From CAYUJH01 sp964394585 (GTDB lineage: Bacteria > Bacteroidota > Bacteroidia > Cytophagales > Flammeovirgaceae), in contig CAYMYI010000003.1 of assembly GCA_964394585.1 (NCBI GenBank), positions 1 through 64,000 on the forward strand: a stretch of DNA of 64,000 nt, read 5' to 3'. This document shows positions 35,601 to 43,733 of the stretch, piece after piece. Within the stretch, counting starts at the first letter, position 1, and each line of letters opens with the position of its first letter. The notes under the pieces are model-generated. The model did not search any database and was not told the DNA's origin. It saw only the letters and a list, made by a program, of their open reading frames with translations. Position numbers and translations under genes: made by a program.

Positions 35601-36659
35601 TGCCCGCTTTTGGGATACCACCAATACATTTTTGCCGTCGGCTAGGCTATCGGCAATTAGGTTGCAAATCATTTGCGATTTACCACTACCCGGTGGGCCT
35701 TGCACTACAATGGAGCGCCCATTTTTTACCGACATGATTGCCTCTTCTTGAGCGGCATCTAGGGGGTATGGCGTAGTAACCGATTCCTCTTGCCTATTGC
35801 GTGTAACTGCCGTTTCTTTCAAACTCGCAGGGATGAAAAAATCTTCTAAGCTACTAATGCTGTTATTTTGGATGAGGGTTTCATAATCGGGGAATAGATA
35901 CGAGCCTGCTTGAGGGAAAATCCCTAATACCGCTTCGGGTTGTACTTTGAGCTTGCCTGTTTCGGTAGCCGCTTCGTATTCTTTCCGGCGAAATTTGATA
36001 AAAGGCTGGAGGTGGTCTTCAAAAGTTTTTTGGTTGAAATTGATTTCGAGGGGAGAGTCTTCGAGCAGATGGTACAGTGCTGTGCGGAAATCTTGACTAT
36101 CGCGGGGGAAATCGCTAAAATCAGTTTCGAGGAACGATTCTTCAAAACTGATTTCATTGAAATGGGAACATGCCAAAAGGAACGTTTTATTGAAGCTCAC
36201 ATCTACGTCGAGGCGGAGGCGTAATGTCCATATGTTGGCTTCTTGCCGAAGCTGCACCGGGAAAAACAAGAGCGGGCAGCGGATTGGGGCGTCGTTCATC
36301 AATTTACCATACACCCAAGGGTAGCCTACGTAAAGGTCGCGAACGCCTTGTTCTTCAAACAAAAAGCGTTCGGTTCGCCAAAGTGCTCGTAAATCGCGGC
36401 TAGCTTGGTTGGCTTTTTCGTCGCGGCTATCGAGTGTAGGGCATAGAACAATTCGTTCGTTTTTGCGCTCAATTAACTTGGCGATAATCGAAAAGGCGGA
36501 ATCTTTAAATACGTAATGGTAATTTTTGATATCCACAAAATTGCCCTTGGTAGCGTTCAATAACAACAACGATTTGTTGCGCCCGCTTAGGTTGGTTAAG
36601 CGTTTTTGGTATGTTTTCAGTATATTTTTCAAAGCGACATTGCATTGTGGGTATTTCAA
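32652..36659 (-). CDS. UPF1-like superfamily 1 helicase with N-terminal DUF4011-type region and possible C-terminal Vsr-like domain
   Basis: 1335 residues. Helicase motifs: Walker A GPPGSGKS (321-328), DEASQ (about 953), ITGDSQQLAP, GHYRSKFP, NVQGDERDIIIFSVGY and NVAITRART (about 1173). A long helical insertion separates motifs Ia and II. The first ~280 residues (LSGRNKSLLLLNATKG..., PLLFFPVQL) look like DUF4011. The last ~70 (LTDDHLYHESLSAKDAHAY, then HKGWRTRRFYSRQYWKQ) follow the Vsr/MTES_1575 nuclease pattern (D-G-x-x-Y-H, G-W-x-x-x-R-x-W-S). This is the build of the DUF4011-helicase-Vsr anti-phage gene (Hhe), although relatives also occur as ordinary chromosomal genes. No phage or island marker flanks it. 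Confidence 0.82.
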   Translation of the reverse strand: MKYPQCNVALKNILKTYQKRLTNLSGRNKSLLLLNATKGNFVDIKNYHYVFKDSAFSIIAKLIERKNERIVLCPTLDSRDEKANQASRDLRALWRTERFLFEEQGVRDLYVGYPWVYGKLMNDAPIRCPLLFFPVQLRQEANIWTLRLRLDVDVSFNKTFLLACSHFNEISFEESFLETDFSDFPRDSQDFRTALYHLLEDSPLEINFNQKTFEDHLQPFIKFRRKEYEAATETGKLKVQPEAVLGIFPQAGSYLFPDYETLIQNNSISSLEDFFIPASLKETAVTRNRQEESVTTPYPLDAAQEEAIMSVKNGRSIVVQGPPGSGKSQMICNLIADSLADGKNVLVVSQKRAALDVVYDRLHEKGIDEFAVLIHDFKSDRKPTYEKINRQINNLERFIKDNNSLDAIYLERQFLQTSREIEQIVEELEAFREALYDTTDAGISAKELYLLSQDDAPTIKLRREYKYFPQQKQHEFRNTLRYYLSFAHRFEVDGYPWRDRLSFAQRTVEDQEAIRDAVADIIPFFSALSKKVHDIISMHVDLDECEWLLSREDDFRRLLNMLEDDKVFKYFKQALLFANADSLWLTNRKTNLLSAFGEEGVEKSLDKKEIGDFLEKLEQAIRAQKKWVDRAKWKMFSKEKEQIAQVLQANGITDHPEPLQHLMRMLENRMNLEHNLTKLAGYPFLIERPATFEKDDYEAWIDLHIQALKAKELFASLRNGVRYLEMEELTFDELFKKIDFMLAVVKDLPKRKAVWEQHLSTIQIRKLISGDLQTEAMLEALETDFDALCEFDILRSKLQAHETDLIEKLKEGQPNLETEATLQLFDNSIRTAWIHHLEAKYPVLRIVSSGKIAQLETRLQLLVEEKRKLSRDIVLMKARERTYKEVEYNRLENRVTYRDLQHQVNKKRQIWPLRKLISSFSHELLDLIPCWMASPESVSAIFPLEELFDLVIFDEASQCFAEKGIPAMFRGKQVVITGDSQQLAPYDLYRPRWEEDQDDDPALEVDSLLDLGVRYVPQQSLVGHYRSKFPALIHFSNHTFYEGKLRMVPHFDDFTRHDPAIEYVKVEDGIWEKQTNRAEADQVVALTQKLLRQGEEEIGIITFNFPQQELIRDLLEEANVALPERLFIKNIENVQGDERDIIIFSVGYAPSKDGKMRLMFGSLSMEHGENRMNVAITRARTKVYVVSSIFPHQLAVEDALHNGPKVLKAYLQYAYDVSEGKQRIFREDPQEQKHSLTLAPLLQSLHNTSYELPQDTSFADLSLVVRSMRQPQLILTDDHLYHESLSAKDAHAYTPLLFEHKGWRTRRFYSRQYWKQRDVLEEELTRILGKFGAKE

Positions 36660-36845
36660 ATATATTTAATTGCTTTCAGGATGCCGCCGAAAAATTTAAC
36701 TCTATGACGCTCTCAGAACGATTTACTTTGGGAAAGTCGATTCTGAAATTTCATAAAAGCTAACGCTTCAATACAGATACGCTTTAGCACCAAACCATTC
36801 TATGCCGATTTTTTGTAGCTTCGGCGAATAAAGGTTATCTCTTGT
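36660..36845. other. Divergent spacer between helicase gene and nuoA
   Basis: 186 bp. It should carry both promoters, but neither strand shows a convincing TTG/TAnnTTTG pair. A 19-codon frame at 36704 is too short to support. Confidence 0.4.
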
Positions 36846-37319
36846 ATGCAGTCAGAACTTTCCCAATTCGGTTATGCATTTTTGTTTGTACTTACGGCAT
36901 TAGTATTTCCTGCCATTGGGCTGTTGGTTGCTCGGCTTATTCGCCCCAGCCGGCCTAATGTGGAAAAATTAACGACATACGAATCGGGCGAAAATCCTGT
37001 TGGGAGCGCTTGGGGTCAGTTTAATGTTCGGTTTTACCTTGTAGCACTCATTTTTATTCTGTTTGAAGTAGAAATTGTGTTTTTGTTTCCTTGGGCAACC
37101 ATTTTTGGAAACGAAACCTACCAAGCAGCAACCAAGGGGTGGTGGTCGGTATATGCTTTTGCCGAAATGAGCCTTTTTATCTTCTTGTTGGCAATAGGGC
37201 TTGCATATGCATGGCGCAAAGGCTTTTTAACGTGGGTAAAACCCAAACCGGAAATTCCTAAAGAAAGTGGGAAAATCCCAAAAGATGCCTACAAGCGCTA
37301 TTTACAATCAGACCGCTAA
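36846..37319 (+). CDS. nuoA: NADH-quinone oxidoreductase subunit A
   Basis: Membrane subunit of respiratory complex I, 157 residues, three transmembrane helices. TYESGENPVGSAWGQFNVRFYLVALIF and EVEIVFLFPWA are the diagnostic loop and helix (quoted in part). The C-terminal tail is longer than in E. coli and basic. No nuoB or other nuo gene follows here, so nuoA is separated from the rest of complex I. Confidence 0.93.
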   Translation: MQSELSQFGYAFLFVLTALVFPAIGLLVARLIRPSRPNVEKLTTYESGENPVGSAWGQFNVRFYLVALIFILFEVEIVFLFPWATIFGNETYQAATKGWWSVYAFAEMSLFIFLLAIGLAYAWRKGFLTWVKPKPEIPKESGKIPKDAYKRYLQSDR

Positions 37320-37333
37320 CAGGAAGATTTCTG

Positions 37334-37341
37334 TACCTTTG
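37334..37341 (+). promoter_or_regulatory. Candidate -7 box for the beta-helix lipoprotein
   Basis: TACCTTTG, a perfect TAnnTTTG, 28 bp before the ATG at 37370. The -33 TTG is not clear. It suggests the lipoprotein gene is transcribed apart from nuoA. Confidence 0.4.
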
Positions 37342-37369
37342 TTTTTCGTTCAACCCAGTTAGCAATGCC

Positions 37370-38773
37370 ATGAGGCGATTATCTTCTGCTTTTATCTATT
37401 CTGTTTGGAGTGTGAGCATCGTTGCCCTTTTCTGTATGGCATGTGAGCCTCAAGATGAAATACTGACAACTGATTCGATTGATCTGTCCTTCTCGATCGA
37501 TACCGTTTTTTTTGATACCGTGTTTACCAGTTTAGGAAGTGTAACGAAGCGGCTTTCGGTGCGCAACCCCTCTGCCAATGCTATTGAAATACAGCGGATT
37601 CGCCTAGGGATGCCCGAAGGCTCTCCGTTTTCGCTCACGATTAACGGGATGCCTACCAACGAAGCTGAAAATATACGACTTTTAGGAAAGGATAGCTTAC
37701 TGATTTTGGCAACGGTGGAGATTGACCCTCAAGACCAAGACCTCCCTTTTGTGGTGCAAGATTCTATCGTTTTTGAAACGAATGGGAACGTACAAGATGT
37801 GAAAATAGTAGCATGGGGGCAAGATGCCGTATTTTACCGAGGAGGGCTACAAGCACTGCCCTGCCAAACTACTTGGAATTCTACCCGGCCCTACGTGGTA
37901 TACGATTCGCTACTCGTACCCGAAGGCTGCACTTTAACCATTGAAGCCGGTACTACCATTCACATGAACCCAGGGGCAGCGCTATTTGTAGCAGGCTCGC
38001 TACAGGTTGAAGGCACTGTTGATAAAAACGTTGCCTTCCAAGGAGTACGCCTCGAAGAACGCTACCAAGATGTAGCAGGTCAGTGGAATGGTGTTTTTTT
38101 CTTAGAAGGTAGCCAAGGCAGTCAGATAGAACATGCACTAATTAAAAACGCTGTATTTGGTTTATACATCGGTACGCCTGACGAAGACAATACCCCCGAT
38201 GTTTCCGTGGGGTATAGCATTATTCAAAACATGAGTTTGGCAGGTATTCAATGCTTTTCTGCCGATGTATACCTCTATAATTCGGTAATAAGCAATTGTG
38301 CACGCTATACCTTTGCAGGCCTGGCAGGGGGCAATTACACCTTGCACCATAACACCTTGCTCAATTATCAATTCGATTTTATTCGCGATGAGCCTTCCGT
38401 GCTCTTATCCGATTTCTTTGAGGCTACCGAAACAGAAGTGTTCCAAGAAGACCTATCCTTTGAAATGGTCAATACGATTGTTTGGGGAAGCTTAGAAGAT
38501 GAAATTGTGTTTGTGCCTTCGGGAAATAATGCTTTTAACATAACGATTTCTCATAGTCTGCTTCGTACACAAAACACCGAACTCGATATAAACAACAATT
38601 TGCTAAATATTGGCCCTGTGATACAAGGCGTACCGGCAGACCAACTTTTTGCCCTGGATACACTTAGCCCTGCCAAAGATGCTGGTATCCTCATACAGGG
38701 GATTTCTGACGATTTAGAACGAAAATTACGCGATGCTTTACCCGATATTGGTGCATTGGAGCGGAATGAGTAA
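37370..38773 (+). CDS. Lipoprotein with predicted right-handed beta-helix
   Basis: 467 residues. The N-terminus ends in a lipobox-like FCMAC (signal peptide then Cys). A first ~150-residue part looks like an immunoglobulin-like domain (LSVRNPSANAIEIQRIRLG). After that come repeated short strands with turns (GLYIGTPDEDNTPDVSVGYSIIQNM, LYNSVISNCARYTF, YTLHHNTLLNY, VNTIVW; quoted in pieces), the pattern of parallel beta-helix proteins. The end DALPDIGALERNE is characteristic of this Bacteroidota family. Likely on the cell surface or in the periplasm; substrate unknown. Confidence 0.78.
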   Translation: MRRLSSAFIYSVWSVSIVALFCMACEPQDEILTTDSIDLSFSIDTVFFDTVFTSLGSVTKRLSVRNPSANAIEIQRIRLGMPEGSPFSLTINGMPTNEAENIRLLGKDSLLILATVEIDPQDQDLPFVVQDSIVFETNGNVQDVKIVAWGQDAVFYRGGLQALPCQTTWNSTRPYVVYDSLLVPEGCTLTIEAGTTIHMNPGAALFVAGSLQVEGTVDKNVAFQGVRLEERYQDVAGQWNGVFFLEGSQGSQIEHALIKNAVFGLYIGTPDEDNTPDVSVGYSIIQNMSLAGIQCFSADVYLYNSVISNCARYTFAGLAGGNYTLHHNTLLNYQFDFIRDEPSVLLSDFFEATETEVFQEDLSFEMVNTIVWGSLEDEIVFVPSGNNAFNITISHSLLRTQNTELDINNNLLNIGPVIQGVPADQLFALDTLSPAKDAGILIQGISDDLERKLRDALPDIGALERNE

Positions 38774-38801
38774 CTCAAATTACTTTTATTTCCTGTTCTT
38801 T

Positions 38802-39635
38802 TTATGGGAATAGGCGGATAAAAGCAACAATAAAAGGCGAAGCGATAAGTAAGCCATCGAAACGATCTAAAAATCCGCCATGCCCCGGGATTGATTTACT
38901 GGAATCTTTAATACGAATACTCCGTTTAAAGAGCGATTCTACCAAATCGCCATACGTACCCGCCACTACGATGATGATTGAAATGCAAATCCACTGCACA
39001 AAATTTAGCGAATGAAAATAGTTGGAAAACAGCAACCCCATACACAGGGCAAAAAAACCACCCCCAAAACTACCTTCCCAAGTTTTTTTAGGAGAAACGC
39101 GCTCGAATAGTTTCCGTTTGCCAAATAGACGACCGGTAAAATAGGCGCCCGTATCGCTTGCCCATAAAATGAAGAGTGAGCCAATGATTACCTCATAATG
39201 GTATTTTCCATCGTAAAAAACCGACATGTTCAGCAGCGCAAAGGGTATACCCACATACACAATTCCTAAGAACGTGTAGGCGATACTGGTAAAAGGGCGA
39301 GGATCGCGCGCTATGTATAACTTAATAAGATATACTGCCGATAGGCTCAAAAAAACCAGTAAATAGTATTTATCGGGCACTAGCCGCTTTTCTACCAAAA
39401 AAGTAAGCGTAAAGAAAAAAAGTCCATTTAGTGTGCCGTAGGTTTTTAGGGGCAAGTTGCCATCGAGGCCCATCAGTTGGTAAAACTCATGCAGGCAGAA
39501 TGCACAAATGATGAAAAATACTCCAAAATAGGCCCATTCATTCCATAAAATACTTCCTATGATAATAATAGCGCCAAGCACTGCGGCTACAATACGCTGG
39601 GTTAACTCTGATCTACTCCTCAAATCGTATTTCAT
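38802..39635 (-). CDS. cdsA: Phosphatidate cytidylyltransferase
   Basis: Makes CDP-diacylglycerol from phosphatidate and CTP in the inner membrane, the entry point for phospholipids. The ATG at 39635 (MKYDLRSRSELTQR) is chosen over 39704, since the longer start adds a non-conserved extension that overlaps the DUF2007 gene. 277 residues with about eight membrane helices. The CDS signature SPKKTWEGSFGG and the C-terminal KDSSKSIPGHGGFLDRFDG are intact. It overlaps the DUF2007 gene by 23 bp, implying coupled translation. Confidence 0.93.
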   Translation of the reverse strand: MKYDLRSRSELTQRIVAAVLGAIIIIGSILWNEWAYFGVFFIICAFCLHEFYQLMGLDGNLPLKTYGTLNGLFFFTLTFLVEKRLVPDKYYLLVFLSLSAVYLIKLYIARDPRPFTSIAYTFLGIVYVGIPFALLNMSVFYDGKYHYEVIIGSLFILWASDTGAYFTGRLFGKRKLFERVSPKKTWEGSFGGGFFALCMGLLFSNYFHSLNFVQWICISIIIVVAGTYGDLVESLFKRSIRIKDSSKSIPGHGGFLDRFDGLLIASPFIVAFIRLFP

Positions 39636-39825
39636 CTTCAATAATTTTTTTGGCGTGTTCCACATTGGCTTGTTCCACATATACCTCGCGCTCTCCAAAA
39701 TCATTATATGAAGAATCGATTTTATTGATTACCACCGCCCCTATTTGGTGCCAGATAAGTGTAGCTTTCACGGCTTCGGCACGAAATACATCGGGAGTGC
39801 TAAATACTTTTACCCATCCTTTCAT
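39613..39825 (-). CDS. DUF2007 small protein
   Basis: 70 residues: MKGWVKVFSTPDVFRAEAVKATL, then IGAVVINKIDSSYNDFGEREVYV and a helix with acidic end (in pieces). This is the DUF2007 pattern of a ferredoxin-like PII-type fold with unknown role. It overlaps cdsA. In Bacteroidota this small gene is often beside cdsA. Confidence 0.85.
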   Translation of the reverse strand: MKGWVKVFSTPDVFRAEAVKATLIWHQIGAVVINKIDSSYNDFGEREVYVEQANVEHAKKIIEDEIRFEE

Positions 39826-39860
39826 GGTTTATTCTTCTCATAGTGAATGTTTACAGGCAA

Positions 39861-40793
39861 TTACTTTTCAGGGCGTTTATCATACCGTTTTTGGAATGTG
39901 CGAAGCAATACTATGATAAGAGCGAACGAAAGCAAAGCCAATGGCCAAGGTACATTTTCTGCTTCTTCTATATCGAACGAGGTGCCCTCGGTAGCATACA
40001 GGTACATCATGCTCAGAGTGAACCCATTGTTAAAGAAGTGTGCAATAATGGGTATCCAAAGAGACCCTGACCAAATATATAAATAGCCAAATAAGCCACC
40101 AAGTACCATTCTGGGCAATATACCATAAAATTGCTGGTGAAATACGCTAAAGACAAACGCTCCTACCCATATAGCAATGTGTACATTTTTAGTGAGTAGT
40201 TGTAATCGGTGTTGAAGCAACCCACGAAATACGTATTCTTCGCCAATAGCGGGGATTACTGCTATTACTAGCATTCCCAGGGCGTATTGCCATACTGTGT
40301 CGAACGAGGTGAGGTAGAGCGTTACTTCACGCAGGTAGTCTTCTTGTTGGCGTAGAGCTTGCTCCAATGCTTTCCACGTTTCAGGGAACTGAATGTTTTG
40401 GTTAAGCCCTACAAGGAAGCTGCTGAATGGAAAATAGACAAATAAAATGAGTAAAGTAAACGGAATTAGCGTTGCCCAAGGCATCTTTTTGAAATGTAAA
40501 GAAGGGAGCGAAAACTGATCGAGCCACTTGATGGTAAAAAACGGCGTAACTAAAAACGCCACAAGGCTATAAGCTCCTTGCATGGCTAAGAGTACAGGCT
40601 GATACCCTGGGTAGGCTGTCGGGTTTTCAGCAAGGGCAAATATGTCGACTTGGTTGCCAAAAGCAATGCACAGTGCCTTTCCCACTATTAAACTCGCCAA
40701 GCTGCCTATAAACAAGCCTACTAGAAGTGCCATCGCCACCAATAATAACGAAACCCAATGCCGATAAGGGGCTGATTTTTGTGCGCCTTCCAT
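39861..40793 (-). CDS. CPBP-family intramembrane glutamic protease
   Basis: 310-residue, eight-helix membrane protein. The catalytic motifs are EEYVFRG in PAIGEEYVFRGLLQHRL, HQQF (motif 2) and HFFNN (motif 3). The family (Rce1-like, Abi) processes prenylated proteins in eukaryotes or acts in bacteriocin self-immunity and unknown proteolysis in bacteria. It is upstream of the DUF2007-cdsA pair and diverges from dusB. Confidence 0.88.
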   Translation of the reverse strand: MEGAQKSAPYRHWVSLLLVAMALLVGLFIGSLASLIVGKALCIAFGNQVDIFALAENPTAYPGYQPVLLAMQGAYSLVAFLVTPFFTIKWLDQFSLPSLHFKKMPWATLIPFTLLILFVYFPFSSFLVGLNQNIQFPETWKALEQALRQQEDYLREVTLYLTSFDTVWQYALGMLVIAVIPAIGEEYVFRGLLQHRLQLLTKNVHIAIWVGAFVFSVFHQQFYGILPRMVLGGLFGYLYIWSGSLWIPIIAHFFNNGFTLSMMYLYATEGTSFDIEEAENVPWPLALLSFALIIVLLRTFQKRYDKRPEK

Positions 40794-40945
40794 GTACCTT
40801 GTAATTTTGCTTACTCAATAATGCTAAATAACAAAAGCCTGAACCTGTTGTATTTATTTAACTGTATGAATACATGCAGAGCTTTAAAGAACAATACGCA
40901 GCTAAAAGGCTTTATAAAAGCAGTCAATCTTAATTTTTGAAGGAT

Positions 40946-41953
40946 ATGCCAAAGATAGGTAATTTAGATTTAGGGGAATTCCCATTGTTGTTAGCTCCAA
41001 TGGAAGATGTAAGCGACCCTCCTTTCCGCGCGGTTTGCAAGGAAAATGGTGCAGATTTGATGTATACCGAATTTATTTCGGCAGAAGGGCTAATTCGAGA
41101 TGCATACAAAAGTGTTCAAAAACTCGATATCTACGATTACGAACGCCCCATTGGCATTCAGATTTTTGGTGAGAATATCGATTCGATGCGCGAAGCTGCT
41201 GCCATTGCACAGGAGGCTAATCCTGAGATTTTGGATATCAACTATGGCTGTCCGGTGAAAAAAGTTGCCTGTAAAGGCGCAGGTGCAGGTATTTTGCTCG
41301 ACTTACCCAAAATGCAAAAAATGACTGAGGAGATTGTGAAAATCTCAAAACTGCCAGTAACCGTAAAAACGCGCCTCGGTTGGGATGACTCCACCATACG
41401 CATTCGCGAAGTAGCAAAACGCCTACAAGATGTAGGTATCCAAGCACTTACCATCCATGGGCGCACCAGAAAACAGATGTACAAAGGCGAGGCAAATTGG
41501 GAGTTTATAGCAGAGGTAAAGGCAGATCCGGATATCCACATTCCTATTTTTGGAAATGGCGATGTAGACAGCCCTGAAATCGCGTTACAAAATCGAAATA
41601 AATACGGCATTGACGGTATCATGATTGGCCGTGGTGCAATAGGATACCCTTGGATTTTTAAGGAAATCAAATACTTTATGAAAACAGGGGAAAAATTGCC
41701 GCCACCTACACTGGCCGAGCGCCTCGATGTATGCCGCCGCCACCTTGACTTTTCCTTGGAATGGAAAGGCGAACGCAAAGGCATTTTTGAAATGCGCCGC
41801 CATTACACGGCATATTTTAAAGGAATCAACGGGTTCAAGCCCTATCGCAAGCGTTTGGTAGAGGCAAACGAGGTGGCAGCCGTGCATGAAGTGCTAGAAG
41901 AAATACGAGAATCATTTTCCGAAGATATACAGCCGATACCTGTTTCGGTTTAA
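40946..41953 (+). CDS. dusB: tRNA-dihydrouridine synthase
   Basis: FMN enzyme that reduces uridines in the tRNA D-loop. The ATG at 40946 (after AAGGAT) is preferred over the TTG at 40937. 335 residues. APMEDVSDPPFR, the NYGCPVKKVACKGAGAGIL region with the catalytic Cys, TVKTRLGWDD, TIHGRTRKQMY, GNGDVDS and IGRGAIGYPWIF identify the DusB class. It is followed 12 bp later by the WG-repeat gene. Confidence 0.94.
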   Translation: MPKIGNLDLGEFPLLLAPMEDVSDPPFRAVCKENGADLMYTEFISAEGLIRDAYKSVQKLDIYDYERPIGIQIFGENIDSMREAAAIAQEANPEILDINYGCPVKKVACKGAGAGILLDLPKMQKMTEEIVKISKLPVTVKTRLGWDDSTIRIREVAKRLQDVGIQALTIHGRTRKQMYKGEANWEFIAEVKADPDIHIPIFGNGDVDSPEIALQNRNKYGIDGIMIGRGAIGYPWIFKEIKYFMKTGEKLPPPTLAERLDVCRRHLDFSLEWKGERKGIFEMRRHYTAYFKGINGFKPYRKRLVEANEVAAVHEVLEEIRESFSEDIQPIPVSV

Positions 41954-41965
41954 CGAGTATTTAGT

Positions 41966-43732
41966 ATGCATCAGTCTTACATAACCACCCTCATTGTTTG
42001 TTTGGTAACCAGTGTTGCTGGTTTTGCACAAAATCTAGTGCCATACCGTAAAGGAGCTGCCTGGGGCTATAGCGATAGAAAAGGCAACCTGGTAATTAAA
42101 CCTAAGTATAGTTATGCAGATTTCTTCACGGAAAACCGTGGGCTCGTGGGCAAAGAAGGACGCTTTGGCTTTATTGATCGCAATGGCAAAGTAGTGATTG
42201 GATTGCAATACGAAGCGGCTTTCCCATTTCAACAGGGAGTAACCGTAGTACAAAAAAAAGGAAAATACGCGGTGATAGATACACAAGGGAATATCTTAAC
42301 TGATTTTGCTTATACAAATTTTTCATTTTTGAAAAATGGCATTAAACTTCAAAACGAAAAAGGATGGGGCGTGTTTTTACCAGATGAAAAACGGCTAATT
42401 CCCCCTTCATTCGAAGATGTAGGTACTTTTCGCGCCGAGTCAGCCCTGTTTTGGTTTAAAGAAGGCGATAAAATAGGGATAGCCCTTTCAGCAACGCTTG
42501 AGGTTGTATTCAAACCTCAGTTCGATGAAATTATGCCATTTCACCAAGGCTATGCCGTAGTTCGTGCCGGTAAAGAATATGGAATTATTGATTTAAACGG
42601 CGAAGTAGTAGTGCCTCCCGCCTACGATTACATCCCTTCTAACTTTACATTTAATCGCCCACTACAGCGTAATGGCGAGTGGGTAGTGCTTGATAAAAGC
42701 GGTGAAGAACGTTCTAGCACCTATACTGAAAGTAGTGTTTTTTACAACGGATTTGCCCGAGTATCGCAAGCCGGTAAATACGGATTTATTAACCAAGCCG
42801 GCGAAGAGGTCATCCCTATTCAATATGAAGCCGTAGGCCGCCCAGAAAATGGATTAATCGCAGCTAAGCAAGGTGGAAAGTGGGGATTCCTCAATTTCTC
42901 TGGAGGCGTTGCTATCGATTTTCAGTTTGAAGACTTCCCTAATAGCATGCAAGAAATGTTCTTTATGGAAGGGCTTTCTAAAGTGGCTCAGGGTGGTAAG
43001 TATGGTTACATCGATACCTTAGGAAATATCATAGTACCATTCGACTACGAAGCCGTTACCCCTTTTTACGAGCCTTACGCCCTTGTGAAAAAAAATGGAA
43101 AGTACGGTTTTATCAATCCTTTGGGAAAAACGATCGTACCTACGCTATACACCGAGGCGTATCATCGAGGGTTACATGTGTACTTTGAAGACGACCTTGC
43201 TTTAATGGCAAAAGGGGAAAAATGGGGATTTGTTAGAATAAACGGCGAGGAAATTACTCCTTTTGCGTACGACCCTCCGGCTGACCCAATGGAAGTATTT
43301 GATGATGCCCAACTGCCAGGCTTAACGTACTCTTTTTACGGGGGAATTTGTAAAGTAAGCGCTAATGGAAGATTAGGGTTTATTGACCGAAACGGGAAAG
43401 AGGTTACACCATTGCAATACGATGCCGCTACGGAATTTGAAAATGGACTTGCCGGTGTGCAGTTAAATGGCAAATGGGCATTCATTAATCGAAAAGGCGA
43501 AACGGTAACCCCTTTTAAATACGAAGATGTGAAACTTACTCAAGGATTCTGTTTAGCAAAACGCAATGGGCGTTGGGGGGTGATTGGCAGCAAGGGTAAC
43601 GAGCTACTCCCTTGCAAATTTGAAGAACCCGTAAGTTGGGATTACACCTTTAAGTACAATTTAATGTGGGTGTTAAGCCAAGGGAACGAGGGTTATGTAA
43701 GTGCAGAAGGCTTTGAGTTTTACGAAGAGTAA
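41966..43732 (+). CDS. Exported WG-repeat protein
   Basis: 588 residues; signal peptide to VAGFAQ. About a dozen copies of the WG repeat follow, each with a core such as GKYGFINxxGEEVIPxxYE spaced about 50 residues apart. The repeat is a KWG-type unit thought to form a beta-propeller or beta-solenoid. Function unknown; the C-terminus repeats weaken. It starts 12 bp after dusB and ends 1 bp before the stop of the convergent gene at 43734. Confidence 0.85.
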   Translation: MHQSYITTLIVCLVTSVAGFAQNLVPYRKGAAWGYSDRKGNLVIKPKYSYADFFTENRGLVGKEGRFGFIDRNGKVVIGLQYEAAFPFQQGVTVVQKKGKYAVIDTQGNILTDFAYTNFSFLKNGIKLQNEKGWGVFLPDEKRLIPPSFEDVGTFRAESALFWFKEGDKIGIALSATLEVVFKPQFDEIMPFHQGYAVVRAGKEYGIIDLNGEVVVPPAYDYIPSNFTFNRPLQRNGEWVVLDKSGEERSSTYTESSVFYNGFARVSQAGKYGFINQAGEEVIPIQYEAVGRPENGLIAAKQGGKWGFLNFSGGVAIDFQFEDFPNSMQEMFFMEGLSKVAQGGKYGYIDTLGNIIVPFDYEAVTPFYEPYALVKKNGKYGFINPLGKTIVPTLYTEAYHRGLHVYFEDDLALMAKGEKWGFVRINGEEITPFAYDPPADPMEVFDDAQLPGLTYSFYGGICKVSANGRLGFIDRNGKEVTPLQYDAATEFENGLAGVQLNGKWAFINRKGETVTPFKYEDVKLTQGFCLAKRNGRWGVIGSKGNELLPCKFEEPVSWDYTFKYNLMWVLSQGNEGYVSAEGFEFYEE

Positions 43733-43733
43733 C

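Noticed and set aside
41242..41784. 180-codon minus-strand frame
   Set aside because: Antisense to dusB, with no start signals or motif.
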